Source: an uncultured Allobaculum sp.
Lineage (GTDB): Bacteria; Bacillota_I; Bacilli_A; Erysipelotrichales; Erysipelotrichaceae
Reading direction: 5' to 3'
Assembly (NCBI GenBank): GCA_910579655.1
Contig: CAJTVE010000023.1
Coordinates: 1-39,517 of the forward strand
DNA length: 39,517 nucleotides
A program made the translations under genes and the position numbers. Shown in pieces: positions 6,429-14,700 of the stretch. Every line of letters begins with the position of its first letter. Position 1 is the first letter of the stretch. Under the pieces are notes generated by a model. The model saw nothing but the letters and a program-made list of their open reading frames with translations, ran no database searches and was not told where the DNA came from.

Positions 6429-7298
6429 TTACGCTTTTTCGTACGTTTCGATTGGATCGATCAGACCAAAGTGAACAAACGCATTGTAAAGACCGTCATC
6501 ATCGACATCGGTTGTGACAAAATCAGCTGCTGCTTTGGCTTCATCGCCGCCGCTGCCCATGCAGACACTCGCGTTGCACAACTCAAACATAGGAATATCG
6601 ACTTTCGCATCGCCAACGGCAATTGTATCTTCAAGATCATGTCCGATATGCTCGAGCAGGGTATTGATCGCAACGGCCTTGTCAATGTCGGGAACACCGA
6701 AATCACCGAACAGTGCCTCTTCGCCTTTGCCGCCCCAGGTTCCATTTTTGAGTTCTGGAAAATCTTTGCACGCGTCAAGATAGTCCTGATAGCTGGACAG
6801 AATGTAGCTGACCTTGTTGGCATCCGGGCGATACAGGTCGGTTTCATTCTCGATCATGTCCGGGAACGCATCGCGAACGGTCATCGTATCGGCGCCGTCT
6901 TTGTGTTTGCGCTTGCTGTACTGACGTACGGTCGGAATGCCGGAAGTCATGAAGTTTTCACTGGCAAACAGGCCGCTGTTGCATTCAACGTAGAACTCAA
7001 GATGACGCTCATGCAGCCAGTCGACGATCTTGTGAATCTGCTCTTCAGTTAAGGCCTGGTGGAATACTTTTTCTTCATGGTCTTCTACATAGCTGCCATT
7101 GCCGCCGATCAGACCATCCAGTCCAATTTCCCAGAGCGGGGGATAGATTTCGGCGCGCGAACGCCCGGTACACATGTAGACGCGATGGCCGTTTTCACGA
7201 GCTTTACGGATTGCGGCAACTGCGGATTCTGGCAGTTTTCCTTCGTAATCCACTAATGTGCCATCAACATCAACGAAAATAACTTTTGAATTTGACAT
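6429..7298 (-). CDS. Cof-type HAD-superfamily phosphatase
   Basis: A 289-residue cytoplasmic phosphatase of the Cof/HAD-IIB class, which dephosphorylates sugar phosphates or related metabolites; the substrate is not readable from sequence. All four HAD motifs are present: I FVDVDGTLVD (nucleophile D10 and acid D12), II CTGRSR, III the Lys in IDKAVAINTLLEH, and IV VGDAKVDIPMFELC. The C2-type cap lies between motifs II and III (about residues 85-200). Family length is 260-290 aa. AAAGGAG 6 nt upstream supports the start. It faces the pyruvate-kinase-like gene divergently across about 590 bp and looks monocistronic. Confidence 0.92.
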   Translation of the reverse strand: MSNSKVIFVDVDGTLVDYEGKLPESAVAAIRKARENGHRVYMCTGRSRAEIYPPLWEIGLDGLIGGNGSYVEDHEEKVFHQALTEEQIHKIVDWLHERHLEFYVECNSGLFASENFMTSGIPTVRQYSKRKHKDGADTMTVRDAFPDMIENETDLYRPDANKVSYILSSYQDYLDACKDFPELKNGTWGGKGEEALFGDFGVPDIDKAVAINTLLEHIGHDLEDTIAVGDAKVDIPMFELCNASVCMGSGGDEAKAAADFVTTDVDDDGLYNAFVHFGLIDPIETYEKA

Positions 7299-7885
7299 GA
7301 GATCTCCTTTCTGCTTCCTGAAAGATTTAAATTGCTCTTCTTAGAAGAAATCTTTGATCAAATCTGATGGTACAGGAGCAGAAAGCAAAAAAACAGGTCA
7401 ATAATTTCCGCAATTCGTGCTTCGAACCAGAAGACTGGAAGGAATGTTTCTTTCCATGTAAGATTCTAATCTGGAAAAGATTGATCGATCAACAGTGAGA
7501 AAGTTGTATCAAAATAATGAATTCTGAGGACCAAAAACTGAGACAGAAAAGAAATACAGATGAATTCGTTGCATAATCAAACATTGCTTGCGCATTATGT
7601 TGCGTATGATGATTGCGTAATAGATTTGGAACGAAACTGCTTATAAGCCTGATTTGCGTTTCGTTCAAGGCCGTCTGGATGTAAGAACAAAATGGATCTG
7701 GTAAAATGGCGGTCTGCTGGGCTGTTAAAGTATGCCAAATAAAAGAAAATCTGAAATTGACCAAAAAACTGCTGGTTGATTGATTAAAAATCAATATGAT
7801 GGAAACAGAACAGAATATCAGTCCAGACGTTTTGCTTATAAATCGATGGATAAAACGATAGAAATAAAAGATTGGAGAGAGAAGA
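7299..7885. other. Gene-free divergent intergenic region with inverted repeats
   Basis: No credible gene is seen between the divergent HAD and pyruvate-kinase-like genes. It holds CATAAT (7572-7577) and ATTATG (7594-7599) as an inverted pair, surrounded by several TTGCG/ATTGCG motifs up to 7620. There is also an inverted repeat TTGATT (7776-7781) / AATCAA (7789-7794) just downstream of TTGACC (7758-7763), a possible -35. These could be regulator sites for the downstream gene; no regulator can be named. Confidence 0.35.
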
Positions 7886-8926
7886 ATGGGAGAACAGATG
7901 CAACACCACGACGCGCAGCTTGAAATTTATGGTACTTTTGGTCCTTCCTGCCATGAAACCGAGATTCTGGAAAAAATGCTTGAGGCAGGGATGACTGGAA
8001 TCCGTCTCAATTTGTCCCATGGATCTTTACAGGACAACCAGGAATGGGTCAAAAACCTGAAGGAAGCAAAACAGAATACCGGCCGGCCATGCAAACTGCT
8101 GATTGATCTGCAAGGGCGCGAACGCCGGTTAGGCAAGTTTGAAGCCTTTGAGGCGAAAACCGGAGACCACGTTCTTGTTGGCGAACAGATTCCAGTTGGC
8201 GGTGATGTGCTTGTCTGTCTTGAGCCTGGAGACATGATCCGAATTGGCGATGACAATATCCCTTTACGCATTCTTGAAAAAGAAGGACTCAGCTGGAAGG
8301 CAGAAGTTCTGGGCGATGGATTGTTTGAACCAGGCAAAAGTCTCCATATTCAGAATAAAGACTCCTCCTTGCCAATTCTCTATGCCAAGGATATTGAAAA
8401 CTTGAAAGTCGCGGCCGAGATGGGTGTTACCGGAGTTATGGTCCCCTTTGTTCAGAATGCGCAGGACCTCAAAGAAATCCGTTCGATTATTGAGGAATAT
8501 GCACCGGAATGCACCGTGATGGCCAAAATTGAAAATGTTGAAGGGGTTCGCAATCTCGAATCGATTCTTCCACTTGCGGATGAAATCGTCATTGCCCGCG
8601 GTGACCTGGCAGCTTCATGCACCCTGGCATGGATGCCAGCTGTTCAGAACTACATTGAAGACATGTGTCATAAGCATGGTAAGCCTTATATGGTCGTGAC
8701 CCAGATGCTCGACAGCATGGAACACCATCCCTCCCCGACCAGAGCTGAAGTGAGCGATACTTACAATGCGGTCATGAAAGGAGCTCATTCCATCATGTTA
8801 ACCGGCGAAACGGCTCATTCTCTTTATCCATTGGAAGCCATGGAATATTTCTGCCAGATTGCCCACAAAGCTCTCCAGCTCAAAGCTGATCCCGAATCCT
8901 TTCAGGAAATATTCAAAACTCTGTAA
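7886..8926 (+). CDS. Short pyruvate kinase-like protein
   Basis: A 346-residue pyruvate kinase homologue, clearly shorter than true Pyk (about 470-580 aa) because the C-terminal allosteric domain is absent. The (beta/alpha)8 barrel is recognisable: GMTGIRLNLSHGS (phosphate-binding Arg/Asn/Ser), MAKIENVEGVRNLE (catalytic Lys and metal Glu), EIVIARGDLA (metal Asp), VVTQMLDSMEHHPSPTRAEV (Thr of TQML and TRAEVSD), and HSIMLTGETAHSLYPLEA. The usual DTKGPEIR is changed to LIDLQGRERRLG, losing the Lys and Pro-Glu. A reduced B domain lies at about 85-160. It may be a catalytic or regulatory paralogue; phosphotransfer from PEP to ADP is plausible but not certain. The SD GGAGAG lies 9 nt upstream. It is monocistronic with a terminator behind it. 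Confidence 0.85.
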   Translation: MGEQMQHHDAQLEIYGTFGPSCHETEILEKMLEAGMTGIRLNLSHGSLQDNQEWVKNLKEAKQNTGRPCKLLIDLQGRERRLGKFEAFEAKTGDHVLVGEQIPVGGDVLVCLEPGDMIRIGDDNIPLRILEKEGLSWKAEVLGDGLFEPGKSLHIQNKDSSLPILYAKDIENLKVAAEMGVTGVMVPFVQNAQDLKEIRSIIEEYAPECTVMAKIENVEGVRNLESILPLADEIVIARGDLAASCTLAWMPAVQNYIEDMCHKHGKPYMVVTQMLDSMEHHPSPTRAEVSDTYNAVMKGAHSIMLTGETAHSLYPLEAMEYFCQIAHKALQLKADPESFQEIFKTL

Positions 8927-8977
8927 TTCAAAAAATGCTTCTGATCCTGTCTTTGTATCCCTGCATCAGACCCTAAT

Positions 8978-9006
8978 GCCCGTCTTCTTGTTCAGGCGGG
9001 CTTTTT
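8978..9006 (+). terminator. Terminator of the pyruvate-kinase-like gene
   Basis: The stem GCCCG (8978-8982) / CGGGC (8997-9001), with further T-A pairing inside, is followed by TTTTT. Confidence 0.8.
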
Positions 9007-9045
9007 GATGGGCGCTTTTTAAAAGCTGAAATTGCTTTACCTTTG

Positions 9046-9081
9046 GGTCTGTCACTTGTCTGGTCGGTCTGTAACTTATCT
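9046..9081 (+). repeat. Direct repeat of 16 bp, 20-bp period
   Basis: GGTCTGTCACTTGTCT (9046-9061) recurs as GGTCTGTAACTTATCT (9066-9081) with two differences. The 20-bp spacing puts both copies close to the same face of the helix. They lie about 200 bp before the phosphate-transport operon and may be binding sites; their role is unknown. Confidence 0.5.
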
Positions 9082-9187
9082 TGCAGTAAAGAAAGTTGTC
9101 AATGGCTTGAAGCAACAAAGACATCGAATCAGGATGAAGATCTGATCTGGCGGATGCAAAAGACTGGACCCATAGTGAAAGACTGAC

Positions 9188-9215
9188 TTTACACAAACTT
9201 TACAGAAGCTTTTCC
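9188..9215 (+). promoter_or_regulatory. Pho-box-like array upstream of the phosphate transport operon
   Basis: TTTACA (9188-9193), TTTACA (9199-9204) and TTTTCC (9210-9215) recur with an exact 11-bp period. PhoP of Bacillus-type bacteria binds TT(A/T/C)ACA-like hexamers with 5-bp gaps, i.e. the same period. The array lies 63 bp before an operon encoding a Na+/Pi cotransporter, which fits phosphate-starvation control. The third copy is degenerate. Confidence 0.6.
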
Positions 9216-9277
9216 AAACCGTGATAGAGCCAGAATCTGTTTTCCTTTAAGCTGGCAGTGTCAGGAGGAATCTTTAC

Positions 9278-9820
9278 ATGACGATGCTGATTATTTTAGG
9301 AACCGTTCTGGTTTCCTGGATTGTTTTTGAAATTCTTTATCGTATGGCAAAAAACAGTGAACGGATCATCCGTCTTGATCTTGGAAATCTGCTTCGTGAA
9401 TGCGCAAAAGCCGCGAAAGGCTCCCAGCGCCGGGCTGCCCAGCGCAAGCTCAATCAGTACTTTGAACAGGAGCTGCTCCGATGCAGAAGACTGAGCGAAG
9501 ATGAAGAACTCACTCAAGAGCAGATGCCGCTTTTTTATCTGAATAATGCCTGTTCCTTATATTTAGAGCAGGCCAGTCAGCTCAAAGGGGACCAACGAAA
9601 ACTGGCCCAGAAACAGATGGAAGAAGCGGCTGCCGTTTTTGACCAGCTCAACCAGCCGTATGGCCGAAGCGCAGCAACTTTACAATCCATCAAATCGCTG
9701 AAAGAACAGTCCGTATTACCATCTTTACAGTATATTGGCGTCTTATTTGAAGAATTATTGAAAACTCCCCAAGAGGAGAACGATAACACACTGCTGCTCC
9801 TGGCGGGAGGACAAGTATGA
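9278..9820 (+). CDS. Membrane-anchored protein of unknown function, coupled to the Na+/Pi transporter
   Basis: A 180-residue protein I do not recognise. Residues 3-22 (MLIILGTVLVSWIVFEILYR) form one membrane segment; the rest is hydrophilic and helical, rich in Gln, Glu, Leu and Arg, with YLNNACSLYLEQASQL and QMEEAAAVFDQLN suggesting TPR-like or coiled-coil helices facing the cytoplasm. The start ATG 9278 has AGGAGG 9 nt upstream (ATG 9284 is also possible). Its stop codon overlaps the transporter start as ATGA, so the two are translationally coupled and probably work together. A role as accessory or regulator of the transporter is inference. Confidence 0.75.
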   Translation: MTMLIILGTVLVSWIVFEILYRMAKNSERIIRLDLGNLLRECAKAAKGSQRRAAQRKLNQYFEQELLRCRRLSEDEELTQEQMPLFYLNNACSLYLEQASQLKGDQRKLAQKQMEEAAAVFDQLNQPYGRSAATLQSIKSLKEQSVLPSLQYIGVLFEELLKTPQEENDNTLLLLAGGQV

Positions 9821-11505
9821 GTACAGAGGCATTACAAGCCTTGTTATTATTTTTTGGCGGACTCGGCCTGTTTCTTTATGGAATGGATGTCATGGCCGAG
9901 GGTCTGCAGCAGGCAGCCGGGGATAAAACCAGAAAGCTGCTTGAAGCATTAACCAACAATCCCTTAATGGGTCTTTTAGCAGGAGCGCTGGTGACAGCCG
10001 TCATCCAGTCTTCTTCGGCAACCACCGTGATGGTTGTCGGCTTCGTCAATGCCGGACTGATGTCACTGAATCAGGCGTGTGGTGTCATTATGGGAGCGAA
10101 TATTGGAACCACCATGACTTCCTGGATTGTCTCCATGGGAGAATGGGCTGCTTTTTTGAAACCAGAATTTCTGGCGCCCATCTTACTGGTGATCGGGGTA
10201 TTCATTCATATGATGGCAAGCAACAGCCGCCTGAAAGATGGAGCCAAGATCATGATCGGTTTTGGTCTGTTATTTACCGGGCTTGGCAATATGTCTGGAG
10301 CGATCAAACCGTTTGTCGATGCGCCAATCTTCCAGCAGATTTTCCAGACACTTGGCTCCAATCCATTACTGGGCATTCTTGCAGGGGCTGGTGTTACCGC
10401 AATCATCCAGTCTTCATCAGCGTCCATGGGGATTTTACAGACCATGGCGATGGCTGGAGCCGTGAACTGGGGTTCGGCTGTTTTCATCGCTTTAGGGCAG
10501 AATATCGGAACTTGCATTACCGCTGTTCTTTCGGCAGTCTCGGGGGACACCAATGCGCGCAGAGCCGCAATGATCCACCTGGAATTCAACGTTATCGGTG
10601 CAGCGATTGTCGGGATCCTGGCCGTGATCTTCTTCATGATGTATCCATCCATGATGGCGGCTCATGTCTCCTCATCCGGACTGGCGATTTTTCATACTGG
10701 ATTTAACGTCTTTGCGACTTTAATCCTGTTTCCGTTTGGCAGAAAACTTGTTCAGCTTTCTTCGTATCTGGTTCCTCATACCCATGGCGCAAACAAAGCT
10801 GCAGATGCCGTCCTGATTCTGGATCCACGTTTCCAGACCGTTCCAAATGCTGCATTATCCGCTTTAGGCAAAGAACTTGAACTGATCCGCGACTATTGCC
10901 TGGGGTTGATCAGTGATTCCAGAGCATGCCTGGTTGAAAATGGTGACCAGCAAAAACTGGCCCATGAAGGACAGGAAGTTCTCAAAGCATGCATGGAAGT
11001 CAAAAAATACTGTGCGGGCATTGATCAGACAACGCTCAATGAATCGGAACGCCGGGCTGTCCAGCGGGCTGTTTTCTCCGCCCGCGACTTACACCAGATT
11101 GCTTCAGACTGTCTTCATATCGGCCAAATGAATGAAGAAGCAGTGTCGGATAAAGATCTGCATGAAAGAGCCATTGAAGAAATCAACACCATCTCTTCGC
11201 TTTGCGAAAATGCGCTGCGGGAAGTTCACATGCAGGCCGGACTTCGTTCTCGTTCGGCTGACGAACGAGCTGCCCAGTTTGAAAAGACCAAGAAGGACTG
11301 TCTGGAAATCAGACAGACTTTAGCGGGAATTCGGCATGCTTATATTGAAAACAACCGCTCGCAAAGTGCCTGGCTGGTGTTTGAAGCTGCGGATTGTTAT
11401 GAACGCATTTCTCAGAGATGTCTTCGTCTGGCGGATGAAGAATCCTGGCAGAAAAGCTCAGGCCTGCCGCTTCCACTGGCCTATACGCCCAGCCTGCACA
11501 ATTAA
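9817..11505 (+). CDS. Na+/phosphate cotransporter family protein with PhoU-like domain
   Basis: A 562-residue membrane carrier of the Na/Pi-cotransporter (NptA/YjbB) family. Residues about 1-320 hold two inverted Na_Pi_cotrans repeats, each with the signature: AVIQSSSATTVMVVGF near residue 65 and AIIQSSSASMGILQTM near 200. GANIGTT and GQNIGTC follow each one. Residues about 340-550 form a soluble helical PhoU-like domain (ELELIRDYCLGLI, EVKKYCAGI, RDLHQIASDCLHIG). Proteins with this layout move phosphate across the membrane with Na+; both import and export have been described. It overlaps the upstream membrane-protein gene by ATGA, lies behind a Pho-box-like array and is followed by a terminator. 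Confidence 0.93.
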   Translation: MSTEALQALLLFFGGLGLFLYGMDVMAEGLQQAAGDKTRKLLEALTNNPLMGLLAGALVTAVIQSSSATTVMVVGFVNAGLMSLNQACGVIMGANIGTTMTSWIVSMGEWAAFLKPEFLAPILLVIGVFIHMMASNSRLKDGAKIMIGFGLLFTGLGNMSGAIKPFVDAPIFQQIFQTLGSNPLLGILAGAGVTAIIQSSSASMGILQTMAMAGAVNWGSAVFIALGQNIGTCITAVLSAVSGDTNARRAAMIHLEFNVIGAAIVGILAVIFFMMYPSMMAAHVSSSGLAIFHTGFNVFATLILFPFGRKLVQLSSYLVPHTHGANKAADAVLILDPRFQTVPNAALSALGKELELIRDYCLGLISDSRACLVENGDQQKLAHEGQEVLKACMEVKKYCAGIDQTTLNESERRAVQRAVFSARDLHQIASDCLHIGQMNEEAVSDKDLHERAIEEINTISSLCENALREVHMQAGLRSRSADERAAQFEKTKKDCLEIRQTLAGIRHAYIENNRSQSAWLVFEAADCYERISQRCLRLADEESWQKSSGLPLPLAYTPSLHN

Positions 11506-11532
11506 TCCTCTATAATCGGCTTTGATGCCAAT

Positions 11533-11574
11533 GCCGCCTGGAGTCGATCCAATCGCTCAAACAGGCGGCGTTTT
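11533..11574 (+). terminator. Terminator of the phosphate operon
   Basis: GCCGCCTG (11533-11540) pairs perfectly with CAGGCGGC (11562-11569), followed by GTTTTG. The loop is about 21 nt. Confidence 0.8.
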
Positions 11575-11625
11575 GTTGTGACAGCCAGCAAAAATCTGGT
11601 TGTTCTATGGTTCTTTAAACAAAAT

Positions 11626-11670
11626 GCGGCAAAGCAGGTACGATTTGTCTACTTGCTTTGCCGCGTTTTT
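11626..11670. terminator. Bidirectional terminator between phosphate operon and giant surface protein gene
   Basis: GCGGCAAAGCA (11626-11636) pairs with TGCTTTGCCGC (11654-11664), with GTA/TAC extending the stem. TTTTT follows on the plus strand, and AAAA precedes it (a T run on the minus strand). It is the likely end of the giant minus-strand gene. Confidence 0.85.
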
Positions 11671-11701
11671 AGTCTGTGTTACTGTAATTTTTACTTGTTA
11701 C

Positions 11702-14700
11702 TTAATTAGTGCCAAAATTGCGCTTGATGCCGAGCCATCCAACAATCAGGCTCATGAATGAAATTCCCAAAATCGTCAGCCATAAGACCAGATTGGTCTC
11801 ATTTCCTGTTTGGGGAGGATCGTTCTTCGTTTTATCCGCCTTATTTGAGGTGGTAGTGTTTGTTGGTTTATTCGAGGTTGTAATGTTTGTTGGGTTGTTC
11901 GAAGTTGTTGTGTGTGTAGGTCTGTTCGAGAGTGTGGTATTGGTTGGCGTGTTGGGATTGATGGGCGTTGTCACATTGGTCAGAACGGTTGAATCTGTGT
12001 TTTTCTTCCATTGAGCAGTCAGTGCCAGATCTGCATTCAAAACGGTTATTTTCTCTCCTGGCTGATAATTTTTTTCTCCATCGAACCAGCCAGTAAACGT
12101 ATAACCGCTGCGCGTTGGTGCCGCTTTGACTGTCACTGTGTCACCTGGCTTGACTTGCTTTTTGGCGTACGATACGCCGCTGGCACCGGTACCCCCATTC
12201 AGATTATAGGCCACGGTATAGACCGCCTGATGATCAGGAATACCGTCGCTGTTGGCATCCAAAGCCCATACAGCGTAGAGGGTCATATCCTCTGGCCCCA
12301 TCCGATATTTTGTTCCGGGAAGGAGCAGGAACTGATTTACTTTCTCCTCTTTTTCATCCGCTGTAAGCGCTGCTGCACGCTTCGTTTCGCTCCAGCCTAC
12401 AAAGATTTCATTGGAATTTCTTGTAAAGTTTTTCTCATTGGACAGTGAAATCTCGGTATTCTTTGGAATGTCCAATACTTTTTCCGGGGCTGTACCTTTG
12501 CCGCCGTTGAGATCATAGGTGAGAGTATAAGTCTCCAGCACATCGGCTGTTCCGTCATTGTCTTCATCGTAGCCCCAGGCTGCGTAGACCGTCACATCAG
12601 CGTTGTCAAAGGTTACTTCGGTAAGGGTATCAGGCACGGTATCTGTCCTGCTATAGATTTTGTTCGTTTTCTGTGCCGCCCAGCCGAGGAAGAGCACTTT
12701 TTTGCCGTTCACTTCGCTGTGTGTGGGCTTAGCGGTGTCCAACGTGACCTTCTCCCCAGGGATATAACGTTTCGTATCCGTGGGTGTTTCAGTAACGGTG
12801 CCGCTCGCCTGAGCATTTCCATCATAGGTCAGGCTGCGGCTCTCCGCGCAGTCTGCCGTGTTGTTGTTATTTTCATCGTAGCCCCAGGCTGCGTAGACGG
12901 TCACATCAGCGTTGTCAAAGGTTATTTCGACAATGGTATCGGGCGCGGTATCCGTCCTGCTATAGATTTTGTTCGTTTTCTGTGCCGTCCAGCCGAGGAA
13001 AGCCACCGTTTTGCCGTTCACCTTGCTGTGTGTGGGCTTAGCGGTGTCAAGTGTGACCTTTTCCCTAGGGATATAACGTTTCGTCATATCCGTGGGTGTC
13101 CCCGTAACGGTGCTGCTCGCCTGGGCATTGGCGTCATAGGTCAGTGTATGGGTCTCGTCGTAGTCTGCCGTGTTGTTGTTATTTTCGTCGTAGCCCCAGG
13201 CTGCATAGACCGTCACATCGGAATCTGCAATGGTTACTTCGGTAATGGTCTCAGGCGCGGTACCCGTCCTGTCGTAGATTTTGTTCGTTTTCTGCTCCGT
13301 CCAGCCGATGAAAACCACTGTTTTGCCGTCTATCTTGCTGTGTGTAGGCTTGCCGGTGGCCAGCGTGACTTTGCTGCCGGGGGCATACTTATTGCTGATT
13401 GTAGGCAGATTTTCGACCGGAGCACTGTCTGCCTGGGCGTTACCGTCATAGGTCAGGCTGTACCGCTCGTCATAATCCGGTTTGTGGTTGTTGTTGACAT
13501 CCACCGCCCAGACAGCGTAGAGCGTCACATCCGCCGCTGTAATATGATACGTTCCTCCCGGGCTGATCAAGAATTTGTTTACCTCGTCTTTATCTGCGTT
13601 CAATGCAAGGGCAGTTTCATGCTTTGTGTCACTCCAGCCTACAAAAATCTCGTTAGCATTCCGCGTGAAGTTCGTATCCGGCGTCAACTCAACCATGGCA
13701 TTTTTATTAAGATTGATTACCATTGCGGGGGCTGTTTCTTTGCCGCCGTTCAGGTCATAGCTGAGGGTGTAGGTCTCCAGCACGTCCGCCCTGCCATTGC
13801 CATTCTCGTCATAGCCCCAGGCCGCATAGACCGTCTTGTCTTCGGATGTAAAACAGACCATATCAATTGTCGCTGGCGCATTATCCGCACGGCTGTAAAT
13901 CTTAGTTGTTGGCTGTGCCGTCCAACCGAGAAAGAGCACCGTTTTGTCGTCCACATTGCTGTGAGCCGGCGCCGACGCTTGGGACAAAGTGACCTTATCG
14001 TTAGGAAGGTGAGGAGTGGCATCTTGGGGCACATTGTTAACCTGGCCGCTTTGTTGGGGGTTGCCATTGTAGATCAGTTTGCACTCCTCTTCATAGTCCG
14101 CTACTTTGTTATTATTGCGGTCGGCGGCCCATACGGCATAGACATTGGTGTTGCCGTCATTGTCGGCATTGTCCTTATCAGCCATTGTAACCGCAGTAAC
14201 GATGCTGTCCTTTAAGTCAAGATATTGTTTATTGGTTGTGATCACATCTGGCATTAGAGTGATGCTCCAGCCAGCGAAAATATGATTGTTGTAGGTGAAT
14301 GTAAAGTGATCCTTCTGCTCTCCTTGCACACTTGCAGAATCAGTATGATTGATCATTTTGCCAGTAACTGTACCGTTGGTGGAGAGCTGGGCGGTCTCGC
14401 CTACAACGTGGTGATGGGGGCAGATAATATCCTGACTGCTTTTGTTGTTACCGTGGTAGCGGACGTGAACAGCGTCATCACGGTAGTCCGGGTTGCCATT
14501 GTTGTTGGCGTCAACTGCGTAGACAGCGTAGAGGGTGACGTTATCAGCGGGCATCTCGAACATATCACCCGTGATGATCTTATCAATCAAATCCTGACTC
14601 GCATCTGCCGGAAGGGTTTTTTCAATTCTATCCCTACTCCAGCCGACACAAACGGTTTGGTTACCCCAACTCAGGTCAGCGAAATTAGCAAGTGTAACTG

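Noticed and set aside
7489..7794. 101-codon minus-strand frame in the intergenic gap
   Set aside because: No SD and no protein-like pattern; overlaps the probable promoter region of the pyruvate-kinase-like gene.
10077..10706. 209-codon plus-strand frame
   Set aside because: Shadow of the Na+/Pi transporter in another frame; Cys/His/Trp-rich composition unlike a real protein.
12719..14215. 498-codon open frame on the plus strand
   Set aside because: It lies fully antisense to the repeat modules of the giant surface gene; the repeats lack stops in this frame and produce repeated, Cys/Val-rich nonsense. No SD.
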